A DNA stretch of 64,000 bases from Bradyrhizobium erythrophlei. GTDB lineage: Bacteria > Pseudomonadota > Alphaproteobacteria > Rhizobiales > Xanthobacteraceae. Position numbers and translations under genes: made by a program. Position 1 is the first letter of the stretch; each line of letters opens with the position of its first letter. The stretch is taken from the NCBI RefSeq assembly GCF_900142985.1, contig NZ_LT670849.1, positions 868,001 through 932,000 of the forward strand, read 5' to 3'. This document shows positions 33,432 to 41,281 of this stretch, piece by piece. The notes under the pieces are model-generated. The model did no database searches and had not been told where the DNA came from. It saw only the letters and a program-made list of their open reading frames with translations.

Positions 33432-33836
33432 TTACCGCGGCGCAGACTGCGGAATATCAGCTCCGGCATCCTCCAGCACCGAGTGAATACAATTAAGCAG
33501 TTCGTCGTCGCTAAATGGCTTGGCGAGGTAACCCGCCGCCCCAGCATTTATCGCCTGGGACCGCGCGCCGTCATCGGTGAAAGCGGAAATGAAGATGATC
33601 GGCACCACGGAGCCCGACGCGACCAAACGCTTCTGCAATTCAAGGCCGTTCATGCCCGGCATATGGACATCCAGGATAAGGCACGATGTCTTGGCGAGGC
33701 GATCGGAACCGAGAAATTCTTCCGCCGAGGCAAAGGTTTCCACAGCGAAGCCATATGACTTCATCAGGCGCCGGACCGCCTTCCTTATCGAATCGTCGTC
33801 GTCGACGATTATGACGATGATTTGATTGCCGGTCAT
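33432..33836 (-). CDS. Stand-alone receiver-domain response regulator
   Basis: 134 residues, a single CheY-like domain: VDDDDSIRKAVRRLM, aspartate in LILDVHMPGMNGLE, FISAFTDDGAR and LAKPFSDDELL. No output domain, so it acts as a phosphate shuttle or by protein contact. It overlaps the kinase gene by 4 bases (ATGA), so the pair is translationally coupled. Its similarity to the receiver of FixJ-like proteins suggests that it competes for or relays phosphate between the kinase and the downstream FixJ-like regulator. Confidence 0.9.
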   Translation of the reverse strand: MTGNQIIVIIVDDDDSIRKAVRRLMKSYGFAVETFASAEEFLGSDRLAKTSCLILDVHMPGMNGLELQKRLVASGSVVPIIFISAFTDDGARSQAINAGAAGYLAKPFSDDELLNCIHSVLEDAGADIPQSAPR

Positions 33837-35536
33837 GGGCTAGCTCCTGCGGTCAAAGGCAAGGTGAAGCCGAACACGGCGCCGAAGGGAGAACCGGATT
33901 CCGCCCACAACCGGCCGTGATGAGCTTCAATAATCGTGTTACTGATTGCCAGCCCCATTCCCATGCCCTCGGGCTTCGTGGTGAAGAAGCTTTCGAAGAT
34001 GCGGTCCCGGCTTGCGGGGTCAAGACCAACACCGGAATCCGCCACGTTGACGACGACGTTGCCTTGATCGTTGAGTTGAGAACGGACCGTCAAGATACGT
34101 GGGCGGTCAGTGACCGCACGCATCGCGTCGATGCCGTTCATGACCAGGTTGAGAACGACCTGCTGCAACTGGACCCGGTCAGCGATGATGGTCGGAAGCT
34201 TTGAACGCAGGTCGGTTTGGACGGCGACGCGATGTCGCTGCAGCTCGTCGCGGGTAAGCGCCAGCACTTCCGCGATCGCGTGGTTGACATCCACCTGCCC
34301 TCGTTCCGGCGCGGTGTTCTTTGACATCGCGCGGATACGTTTGAGCACTTCGCTAGCGCGCCTGCCGTCGCGGACGATTTCGCCCACCGCGTCCTTGACC
34401 TCGTCCAGATCGGGCGGCGAGAAGCCGAGAAAGCGCTCGCACGCTCGGCCGTTGGTGATGATCGCCGTAAGTGGCTGATTGACCTCATGGGCGATCGACG
34501 CCGAGAGTTCGCCCATGATGGTTAGTCGCGTGGCACGCGACAGCGCATCCCGGGCGTCGTGCCAGGCAACCTCTGCGCTCTTGCGCTCCGTGATGTCCTC
34601 AATGATGGCGGGTATGCCCTGGAGCGAGCTGCCCGAATCGAGAGCCCGAGCGGCGCTGACGCGCACCCAGATTACTTTGCTATCCTTGCGGCGATACCGC
34701 GTCTCCGTGGGCAAGTCCTGGCGCTTGCCGTTTCGCATATCCTCGATCAGCTTTTGGGTGGTCTCGCGGTCGTCTTGATGCGTAATGTCCAGCGGACCGA
34801 GCGACTGCAGTTCCTCGTCGCTGTAGCCGACCATCTTCTGAAGCGCCTCGTTCGTTGCCGCGAAATGATGCTGCTCGTCAAGGACCGCGATGCCGACCGC
34901 GGAGGCTTCGAACATGCTACGCCACCGCTCCTCACTGGCACGTAGCGTTGTTTCGGTATTTCGCCGCCGAACCACTTCTTCCTCAAGGTCTGCGGTGCGG
35001 GCGGCGACCCGCCGCTCAAGTTCCGCATTGGCGTCGCGCAGGGCGACTTCAGCGCGTTGCCGCTGACCAATCTCTGCGCCAAGAAGCTGGTTTGCCCGCT
35101 CGAGCTGCGCCGTGCTCGGAAGCGCCAGCGCCAGCGGCATCACCTTCCAGATCGCGACCCCGGTGCCGATCGAGAGCAGCGCCGTGACCGCTTTGATGCC
35201 GCCGTCGACCCGATAGTCTGGATACCACAGGGTCCAGACGCTCATCGCGTGCGTCGTGCCGCAGGCAAGGATGAAGAGACCCGTCAGTATGAAAATGGTG
35301 GGGAATGCCAAATCGGCGCGCTTCCATACAAAATAAATCAGGGCGATCGGAATCGAATAATAGGCAAGCGCGATCAACGAATCCGAGACCACATGGAGCG
35401 CGATCAGTTCCGGTTGCCAGAGAAAGCACATGCCGTGCGGCATGTAATCTTGCGGCGACATCAACCATGAAAGAAACGATGTCATGCTATGGCTTGCCTC
35501 AATGTCGGGGGAGCCGTGCACCATGGGCGTCGGCAT
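33833..35536 (-). CDS. Histidine kinase with ethylene-receptor-like membrane domain
   Basis: 567 residues. Residues about 40-135 hold three membrane helices whose sequence (SDSLIALAYYSIPIALIYFV; LFILACGTTHAMSVWTLW) closely follows the plant ethylene receptor ETR1. The copper/ethylene site is conserved with exact spacing: D52, Y59, C92 and H96 correspond to ETR1 D25, Y32, C65 and H69, as I recall that protein. A coiled coil, a PAS domain (SEERWRSMFEASAVGIAVLD, with PAC), a HisKA domain (LSASIAHEVNQPLTAIITN) and a HATPase domain (VVLNLVMNGIDAM, GMGMGLAISN) follow. The ATG at 35536 follows GGGAGTAAGG. It may sense ethylene or another small ligand through Cu(I). Confidence 0.9.
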   Translation of the reverse strand: MPTPMVHGSPDIEASHSMTSFLSWLMSPQDYMPHGMCFLWQPELIALHVVSDSLIALAYYSIPIALIYFVWKRADLAFPTIFILTGLFILACGTTHAMSVWTLWYPDYRVDGGIKAVTALLSIGTGVAIWKVMPLALALPSTAQLERANQLLGAEIGQRQRAEVALRDANAELERRVAARTADLEEEVVRRRNTETTLRASEERWRSMFEASAVGIAVLDEQHHFAATNEALQKMVGYSDEELQSLGPLDITHQDDRETTQKLIEDMRNGKRQDLPTETRYRRKDSKVIWVRVSAARALDSGSSLQGIPAIIEDITERKSAEVAWHDARDALSRATRLTIMGELSASIAHEVNQPLTAIITNGRACERFLGFSPPDLDEVKDAVGEIVRDGRRASEVLKRIRAMSKNTAPERGQVDVNHAIAEVLALTRDELQRHRVAVQTDLRSKLPTIIADRVQLQQVVLNLVMNGIDAMRAVTDRPRILTVRSQLNDQGNVVVNVADSGVGLDPASRDRIFESFFTTKPEGMGMGLAISNTIIEAHHGRLWAESGSPFGAVFGFTLPLTAGASP

Positions 35537-35734
35537 GACCTTACTCCCGATTCTTGCAAGGGATTAACATTCGATCTATTCCGAGCGAGTGCTAGTCTCG
35601 AACGAACTCGCAACTGCGAAGTATTCATGCACCAGAGCGCCGTGGGTCCTCGGCACGCATTTAAGCGCTATCACATCGGTCTCCGACGTCCACGGCCCCT
35701 TTGGACGAGTCTGACGGCATCCGCGACAAATTCG

Positions 35735-35752
35735 ATTACGTATAATTACGTA
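35735..35752 (-). promoter_or_regulatory. ATTACGTA direct repeat upstream of the kinase gene
   Basis: ATTACGTA occurs at 35735 and 35745, exactly ten bases (one helical turn) apart, about 200 bases upstream of the kinase start. Such phased repeats often bind response-regulator dimers; the TACGTA core also occurs upstream of the fixK-like gene. Confidence 0.3.
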
Positions 35753-35805
35753 ACGGCGCGTGAGCCGGGCGACCAACCGGTCCGGGGCGGCTCGCCTGGT
35801 CTGAA

Positions 35806-35819
35806 TTGACGCCCGTCAT
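35806..35819 (+). promoter_or_regulatory. FixK/FNR-type box upstream of TMEM175-like gene
   Basis: TTGACGCCCGTCAT, one mismatch at the last base. Its centre is only about 42 bases before the ATG at 35855, so if the box works at -41.5 the message would be nearly leaderless or the true start lies further in. Confidence 0.45.
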
Positions 35820-35854
35820 GGCAGTTGAGCGGATTTGTCCTGCCTGTATATCCA

Positions 35855-36610
35855 ATGAGCATCACCAAGCAGGAAACCCGCCGGGCCGCGAAACCCCAAC
35901 AGGATCCGCCATGGCCGCACGTCCGGTTGTCGGAAACCGATCGGCTGGAGACATTCAGCGACAGCGTGCTCTCGATTACCATCACGTTGCTGGTGGCGGA
36001 AATCGTGCGGCCGGAATATGCGTCGGGCCAGCTGTTGGAGAAGCTGACCGCGCAATGGGCCAGCTACATCGCGTTCCTTGCGTCATTTTGCTACGCCGGA
36101 GTGATCTGGCTCAATCATCGCGCGGTGTTCGCAAGGGTGCGCTACTGCGACCGCAGTCTTCATCTGGCTAACCTTTTTCTTTTGTTGACGTCGGCGCTGA
36201 TTCCGTTTCCGACGGCCATCCTGTCCGCGGCCATCCAGAGCGGCAACGAATTCGATGCCAAGGTGGCGGTGACCCTCTATGCAGGCATTGCCGGGTCGAT
36301 GTGCCTGGCGTGGCTCGTCGTGTTTCACGTTCTGAGCGTACATCCCTACCTTGTGGAGGACGGTGTAAGTCCAGACTTCTTCCCGAAGGAGCGTTTTCGC
36401 GCCTGGGCCGGCGTTATCCTGTATGCCGTAGCGGGCCTGGCCGGCTGGCTATCGACACCGAAACTGGCCATGCTGATCTTTCTGGCATTGCCGGTTTTCT
36501 ACGGCATCACCAGCGAGGGTTTGACGGAATCACCGCTTCGCCTGCAGTTCGGAAGAGCCCATCGCCATGCTTTTGCGGAAGCCGATCACGAAGGGTTGCG
36601 CACCGAATAG
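35855..36610 (+). CDS. TMEM175/DUF1211-family potassium channel-like protein
   Basis: About 251 residues from the ATG at 35855; a TTG ten codons upstream is an alternative. The first helix has the family signature R-x-x-x-F-S-D (RLETFSDSVLSITITLLVAEI), which lines the potassium pore in bacterial TMEM175 channels. Six hydrophobic helices can be drawn, including ASYIAFLASFCYAGVIWLNH and LHLANLFLLLTSALIPFPTA. Most bacterial members have a single six-helix repeat and form tetramers, as expected here. It sits in the inner membrane and may adjust potassium leak during stress. A FixK-type box is directly upstream. Confidence 0.88.
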   Translation: MSITKQETRRAAKPQQDPPWPHVRLSETDRLETFSDSVLSITITLLVAEIVRPEYASGQLLEKLTAQWASYIAFLASFCYAGVIWLNHRAVFARVRYCDRSLHLANLFLLLTSALIPFPTAILSAAIQSGNEFDAKVAVTLYAGIAGSMCLAWLVVFHVLSVHPYLVEDGVSPDFFPKERFRAWAGVILYAVAGLAGWLSTPKLAMLIFLALPVFYGITSEGLTESPLRLQFGRAHRHAFAEADHEGLRTE

Positions 36611-36624
36611 CGTCCTGTCGGCGG

Positions 36625-36864
36625 TTAGGTCTCACCGCCCCCACCGCCGCATGTAATTTGCACGGCCGCCAGCCAGTCCTGCCACATCGCCGGGTCGACC
36701 GGAGAACCATCGGCCCATTTCAAGCCCGCCACGATGAGGTCGATCTCCTCGTCCGTCTTGCCAAGCCGCAGCGAAACCGTTTCGAGAAAGATTCGCATCG
36801 CGTCATAGCCCTCTATCAGAGTGATGGTGTCGGTCGCGTTCATTATGGTCACATCTTCGGTCAC
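36625..36864 (-). CDS. Small acidic hypothetical protein
   Basis: 79 residues beginning MTEDVTIMNATDTITLIEGYDAM in effect; a second Met at residue 8 is an alternative start. It is acidic, without membrane segments, and ends in CGGGGGET, a glycine run after a single cysteine. The body (AMRIFLETVSLRLGKTDEEI and WADGSPVDPAMWQDWL) looks like a small helical domain and is clearly coding by codon pattern. I know no family name. It is divergent from the old-yellow-enzyme gene, and the perfect FixK-type box between them is about 72 bases from this start. Confidence 0.58.
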   Translation of the reverse strand: MTEDVTIMNATDTITLIEGYDAMRIFLETVSLRLGKTDEEIDLIVAGLKWADGSPVDPAMWQDWLAAVQITCGGGGGET

Positions 36865-36929
36865 GCGCGCCCTCGCAAACGAGCCTTACCAGCGCCGGCC
36901 TATTAGCGAAATTCTAATCGTGCTCCGCA

Positions 36930-36943
36930 TTGACGGCAGTCAA
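36930..36943. promoter_or_regulatory. Perfect FixK/FNR-type box between divergent genes
   Basis: TTGACGGCAGTCAA, full consensus match. Centre is about 87 bases from the OYE gene start (plus) and about 72 from the small acidic protein start (minus), so it may act in both directions. Confidence 0.72.
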
Positions 36944-37023
36944 TTGAGGCGGATCGCTTCGCTCCTAATATCTTCACTTGGACGTTCCAAGGGCCACCAA
37001 TGTCCCCCTCTGCAGGAGCGAAT

Positions 37024-38235
37024 ATGAACGAGGCAACCACGATTGCGCGGACACCCCGTGCCGCTCAGGCGCCGAACACGGACGTGCTTTTCGTGCCGTA
37101 CCGGCTTGGCCCCTTCAACCTGCGGCATCGCATCGTCATGGCGCCGCTGACACGCTCGCGGGCACGCCAGCCGGGCAACGTGCCAAGCTCCCTTGCCGCC
37201 TGCTACTACGCGCAGCGCGCATCCGCAGCGTTGATCGTGAGCGAGGCGACGCAGGTTTCGATGCAGGGCCAGGGTTACGCCTGGACGCCTGGCCTCCACA
37301 GCCGTGACCAGGTAGAGGCGTGGCATCGGGTCACCCAAGCGGTGCATCAGGCTGACGGATTGATCTTCAATCAGCTTTGGCATGTCGGGCGCATTTCGCA
37401 CCCTGCCCTGCAGCCCGACAATATGCTCCCTGTCGCCCCCTCCGCCATTATACCGGAGGGCAAAGCCTTCATCGAAAACGAGCGCGGCGAAGGTGAACTT
37501 GTTCCGTTCGTACGGCCCCGCGCGCTCAACATCGACGAGATGCCCTACATCGTGGCGCAATATGAACGCGCGGCCATAAACGCCCGGGCCGCCGATTTCG
37601 ACGGCGTCGAGATCCACGCCGCCAACGGCTACCTGCTCGATCAGTTCATCGAGACCTGCACCAACCGACGCACCGACACCTATGGCGGCCCGGTCGAGAA
37701 CCGGACGCGATTATTGTTCGAGGTTGCCGAGGCCTTGATACGGATCTGGGGGCCGGATCGCATCGGCGTGCGGCTTTCGCCGATGGGCAAGATGAACGAC
37801 ATCCACGACGACCAACCGGAAGCGACCTTTGGCTATATCGCCGAGCGCCTCAGCGACTACCGCTTTGCCTACCTGCATATCGTCAATCCGGCGATGGAGC
37901 AGATGCAAAGCGGAAAAGAGCCAGATCCGCGGGCGCTAGCCATGGTCGAGACGATACGGAAGAAATTCAAGGGAACCCTGATGGTAGCGGGCGGCTTCCA
38001 GGCCGACACCGCGGCGCAGTGGCTTCGCGAAGGCAAGGCGGACCTGATCGCTTTCGGCCGCAAGTTCATCGCCAATCCCGATCTGCCCGAGCGGTTGCGC
38101 ATCGGCGCACCCTTCAATGCCGACGATCCGACGACATATTACGGCGGCGGCGAGAAGGGATACACGGACTATCCGTCCCTGGCACAGGATCGCGGCGAAC
38201 AACCGAAGGCCTGTGTCGACCAGCGCTGGCGGTGA
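37024..38235 (+). CDS. Old yellow enzyme-family alkene reductase (NemA-like)
   Basis: 403 residues, an FMN-binding TIM barrel. Seen are RHRIVMAPLTRSRA at the first strand, the active-site tract LIFNQLWHVGRISHP, the pair HAANGYLLDQFIE (substrate-anion histidine and asparagine), RTDTYGGPVENRTRLLFEV and the phosphate-binding end LIAFGRKFIANPDLPERL. It reduces activated double bonds or nitro groups with NAD(P)H, in the cytoplasm, and often supports redox detoxification. The ATG at 37024 follows GCAGGAGC; a longer reading begins inside that ribosome site. It has a perfect FixK-type box upstream. Confidence 0.92.
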   Translation: MNEATTIARTPRAAQAPNTDVLFVPYRLGPFNLRHRIVMAPLTRSRARQPGNVPSSLAACYYAQRASAALIVSEATQVSMQGQGYAWTPGLHSRDQVEAWHRVTQAVHQADGLIFNQLWHVGRISHPALQPDNMLPVAPSAIIPEGKAFIENERGEGELVPFVRPRALNIDEMPYIVAQYERAAINARAADFDGVEIHAANGYLLDQFIETCTNRRTDTYGGPVENRTRLLFEVAEALIRIWGPDRIGVRLSPMGKMNDIHDDQPEATFGYIAERLSDYRFAYLHIVNPAMEQMQSGKEPDPRALAMVETIRKKFKGTLMVAGGFQADTAAQWLREGKADLIAFGRKFIANPDLPERLRIGAPFNADDPTTYYGGGEKGYTDYPSLAQDRGEQPKACVDQRWR

Positions 38236-38273
38236 GCCGCGACAGGTAAGCGGAGATCGTGGCGATCAATGAC

Positions 38274-39203
38274 TCAGGTCCGGTTCTCCGATTTCCTCAG
38301 GTTGGCGGCGCCCGCCTCCAGCGCCTGCCGCTCCTCGCCTGACATCTCCGGCTCGAAACTCCGGATGACGCCTCCGCGTCCGACGACGCTCGGAAGCGAC
38401 AGAGTGACGCCAAAGTTTTTGTTGAAACTACCGATCGGCACGACCGCCCGCTCATCGCGAAGCACCATTTCCGTGATGCGTGCCGCGACAATGCCAATGC
38501 CGAACTGGCTGGCGTCATTGCCTTCGATGATGGTGATGTTCGCGTAGCGAACGTTGTCTTCGATTTTCTTGCGCACCCCGTCGAGCGATTCGCCGCGCGC
38601 CTCGATGAGCTTGCCGATCGGCACGCCGGCAATACGGGCGGCCGACCAGAGAAAGACCTGCGACACGCCATGTTCCCCGATTACCTGCGCCTCCACCTGG
38701 TTGGCATCAACATCAAAATGCTCGGCCAGGTGAACGCGGAAGCGCAGGCTGTCAAGGAAGGTGCCGGTGCTTAGCACGCGATCATGCCCGGCACTCGTGC
38801 GGGCGGTGTCGGCGAGCGGATCCGGCGGATCGGTGACAACCAGGATCACCGCGCGAGGCGCCGCCCGCACAATGCGCGGAACGACGTCGCGATAGATCTC
38901 GGCGTTGGTATCGAATAGCCGCAACCTGCCCTTGGGGTCGCTGCGGTCAATGGCCCCACCGGCCTTTTAGTTGATGCCGGCGGTAATCATCACCAGCTCC
39001 GAATTGGCGAGATCCTCGTAATCCCCGTCGACAACGGTGGTCTTGGGACAAAGCGGGGCGCCGTAACGCAGGTCGGTCGCAACCGCCTCGGCGCGTTTGC
39101 GCGTTCGGTCCACGATCACAATCGTCCGGGCACTGCCGCGTACGACGGCGGCGAGCGCGCAAGCACACCCAACCCTTCCCGCACCGACGATTCCAATTTT
39201 CAT
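38274..39203 (-). pseudogene. Lactate/malate dehydrogenase-like gene with internal stop
   Basis: The reading frame begins MKIGIVGAGRVGCACALAAV (Rossmann GxGxxG), is stopped by TAA at codon 79 (38967-38969) and continues in the same frame through DRSDPKGRLRLFDTNAEIYR, STGTFLDSLRFRVHLAEHF and VIGEHGVSQVFLWS to 38274. The stop is where relatives have a glutamine or glutamate (ITAGxN-x-KAGG), so one substitution explains it. In the full protein the catalytic H (GEHG) and R (LDSLRFR) are present, but the NPVD motif reads DPPD, so even an intact form may be altered in activity. About 309 residues when read through. Sequencing error is possible but less likely for a clean substitution. Confidence 0.8.
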
Positions 39204-39319
39204 GTCAAGCCCCCATTCGCCCAAACCGCGAGGAATTCGCTATTGGATTATCGTGCGGCGAATGCCGATTCCAAGGCTTCGGTAAACTAAAAGGTTTTGG
39301 CAGTTGAGTCTCGGAGCGG

Positions 39320-39724
39320 TCAGGGCAGGTTCATCCGCACGCATAATCCGGCATGACGTACGGCGCAAAACTGAACCTCACCGCTGGTCGGTTCGATGAA
39401 CCAGAATACCGGAAGAAAAGCGCTGATAGCTGTGGTCCCTGTTACCGCGCGCATATCCGAGGTCTCGGTCAGCGAGGGCCGGCCGATATCGGCCGAAAGC
39501 CTGACACAGTCGCCGTTGTTCGCGGTGAGATCCTGAAAATTATATCGCGCCGTGCAAATCCAGAACTGGCTGACCTTCTTGTCGATAATATAGGCTGACG
39601 CCACCCGGTTGGTGGATGATTGTCGAACATCCGGTTCGGGAATCAGTTCATAGCGGCCGGCATGCGCGAGGACCGGCGAAGCCGCAAGGATTGCGAGAGC
39701 GATGCACATTGTCCCGAACCGCAT
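39320..39724 (-). CDS. Exported hypothetical protein
   Basis: 134 residues. Signal peptide MCIALAILAASPVLAHAG (from residue 6) predicts export to the periplasm. The mature part has four cysteines (FWICTARYNF, NNGDCVRLS, VQFCAVRHAGLCVRMNLP) that could pair into two disulfides, and tends to beta structure. I do not recognise a family. It lies 9 bases downstream of the UBP-type zinc finger gene on the same strand, probably the same transcript. No promoter element of its own is apparent. Confidence 0.6.
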   Translation of the reverse strand: MRFGTMCIALAILAASPVLAHAGRYELIPEPDVRQSSTNRVASAYIIDKKVSQFWICTARYNFQDLTANNGDCVRLSADIGRPSLTETSDMRAVTGTTAISAFLPVFWFIEPTSGEVQFCAVRHAGLCVRMNLP

Positions 39725-39733
39725 CTGAGCACC

Positions 39734-40042
39734 TCAGTAAAATCGGGGAATCGGACCAGGATGCGGGGTCGGCCGGCCCGAAAGATCGAACATCACTTCA
39801 TCGACGTAACACCAGCCCCAACCTTCCGGCGGATCATAGGCCTCGATGATCGGGTGCCTGGTCGCGTGAAAGTGTTTGGTTGCGTGCCGATTTGGCGACT
39901 GATCGCAGCAACCGACATGGCCGCAGGTGCGGCAAATCCGCAGATGCAACCAGGGGTCACCCGATTTCAGGCATTCCTCACACCCCGGCGCGCTCGGAAC
40001 AACGTCGCGGATTGCTGAGAGATGTTTGCAAAATATCGCCAT
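39734..40042 (-). CDS. UBP-type zinc finger protein
   Basis: 102 residues that form essentially one ZnF-UBP domain: CEECLKSGDPWLHLRICRTC near residues 21-40, then GHVGCCDQSPNRHATKHF and the distal HPIIEAY. The spacing of Cys and His residues (CxxC ... CxxC ... C ... H ... H) matches the zinc ligands of this fold, which in eukaryotes binds the C-terminus of ubiquitin. Bacterial copies are known in many proteobacteria but have no defined ligand. There is no signal peptide. It is upstream of the exported protein gene. Confidence 0.8.
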   Translation of the reverse strand: MAIFCKHLSAIRDVVPSAPGCEECLKSGDPWLHLRICRTCGHVGCCDQSPNRHATKHFHATRHPIIEAYDPPEGWGWCYVDEVMFDLSGRPTPHPGPIPRFY

Positions 40043-40150
40043 GTTTTCCTGCCGCCCTCCGCTTCGCTGCTCTGCCGCGCAGAATGCGCTGCACTCTGCT
40101 TTGTCTTACTTCCGATCCGATTGCGAAGATTACACTTCGTGCCGAAGTGA

Positions 40151-40579
40151 TCAGGCCGTAAGCTCAGGATCGACTGCAAGGATCACTGTCTTCTCAGCAT
40201 TACCATCGACGCTCTGTTCGCGCGGAATGACAGGCAGTTGAAGCACCCGCGCGTGCTGGTCTTCCGACAACAGATTCACGAGAACCGCTTTTCCGTCCGG
40301 AAACGAGAGGGCATCGTGATGCTGATGCAACGCGCCCGGCTCAATCGCGCAAAATCGAGCGACGCTAAAGCCTGTGCTCCTGGTCGACAGCCAATTGCGA
40401 TTATATCTGACGTCACGTTCGAATGCGAGTTCGGTTCCGGGAAGCAGACATACCGCGACATTCGGCTCTCCCGTTGCGGCAAAGCCGCGCGTGGATGTGC
40501 TGTAGAAGCGGGTCGTAACAAGCCTCTCGCCAACCCTGGCCGGGCGGGATGCGACGGTATGCAGGCTATAATCACACAT
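40151..40579 (-). CDS. Conserved hypothetical protein
   Basis: 142 residues starting MCDYSLHTVASRPARVGERL. It has no signal peptide or long hydrophobic segment. A middle region (FSVARFCAIEPGALHQHHDA) and a C-terminal strand-rich part (KAVLVNLLSEDQHARVLQLP) are well formed, but I cannot name a family; similar openings (MCDYSLH) occur in hypothetical proteins of Bradyrhizobium. A perfect FixK-type box lies about 68 bases upstream of the start, so it belongs to the local regulon. Note the three His residues LHQHHD that could bind metal. Confidence 0.62.
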   Translation of the reverse strand: MCDYSLHTVASRPARVGERLVTTRFYSTSTRGFAATGEPNVAVCLLPGTELAFERDVRYNRNWLSTRSTGFSVARFCAIEPGALHQHHDALSFPDGKAVLVNLLSEDQHARVLQLPVIPREQSVDGNAEKTVILAVDPELTA

Positions 40580-40640
40580 GGGATTTTCTCCACTTAGCTA
40601 CGCGTTCAAGAACCTGTATCGTGGGAAGACGCGCGCTGCG

Positions 40641-40654
40641 TTGACCGATGTCAA
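40641..40654 (-). promoter_or_regulatory. Perfect FixK/FNR-type box upstream of MCDYS protein gene
   Basis: TTGACCGATGTCAA, full consensus match, centred about 68 bases upstream of the start at 40579. Confidence 0.7.
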
Positions 40655-40711
40655 AATATCGACGGGACGAGATCGCTCCATATAATATGGAGGAGATCGA
40701 GGGGTCGCGGC

Positions 40712-41071
40712 TCATGTCATACTGCCCGGCATGAAGCAGCGAATGGAGGTTCCGAGAGATCCCTTGATGGGCCAGACCATCGTCCTGCCCGCCCGGTTCG
40801 GCTCTGTAATCACTGCATCATCAGGGACGTCGATCCATTCATTGTCTACGCGTACGCGGTAGTGGCCGCTCTTGGATTCCCAATCCGGGTCCGAAAGAGC
40901 GAAACCATCCGCATCCGAACAGCACGGTCCCTTGCCAGACCTGAGGCTGTCAAACCACGGCTTGAGCGGCGACAGCGAATAGCGGCCGTCGTCGCGGGCT
41001 TGCACCGCACCGATGAATGCCGCCACGAGAATACCGAGGGCGGTGCCGAGGACAGGGATCTTCTTGCTCAT
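40712..41071 (-). CDS. Exported hypothetical protein
   Basis: 119 residues from the ATG at 41071 (MSKKIPVLGTALGILVAAF). A signal peptide ends near AVQARDDG. The mature part contains a CC pair (GKGPCCSDADGF), a compact beta segment (SGHYRVRVDNEWIDVPDDAV) and one more cysteine near the end. The type (KPWFDSLRSGKGPCCSDADG) is known in Bradyrhizobium as a hypothetical secreted protein. The frame is open to 41119, but the transcription start predicted by the FixK-type box at 41156 is near 41121, supporting the later ATG. Function unknown. Confidence 0.62.
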   Translation of the reverse strand: MSKKIPVLGTALGILVAAFIGAVQARDDGRYSLSPLKPWFDSLRSGKGPCCSDADGFALSDPDWESKSGHYRVRVDNEWIDVPDDAVITEPNRAGRTMVWPIKGSLGTSIRCFMPGSMT

Positions 41072-41155
41072 GTTCGCCGTCTGATCAAGACACCGATTCA
41101 AATCACGCAGGTGGTGCATGTATCGCTGATCGTATCAACTCCATCTTCACCAGCC

Positions 41156-41169
41156 TTGACGTTCGTCAA
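41156..41169 (-). promoter_or_regulatory. Perfect FixK/FNR-type box upstream of exported protein gene
   Basis: TTGACGTTCGTCAA, full consensus match, centred about 91 bases upstream of the start at 41071. Confidence 0.7.
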
Positions 41170-41281
41170 AGCTGGATTCGCGAACACCAGCCTTCGGTGA
41201 CGCGCTACCGGCACCGCTGCTTCCGTACTGATCGCGGCGACGCCGATCATCTACCTCTATCCCGACCGGCTGCCGAGTAAG

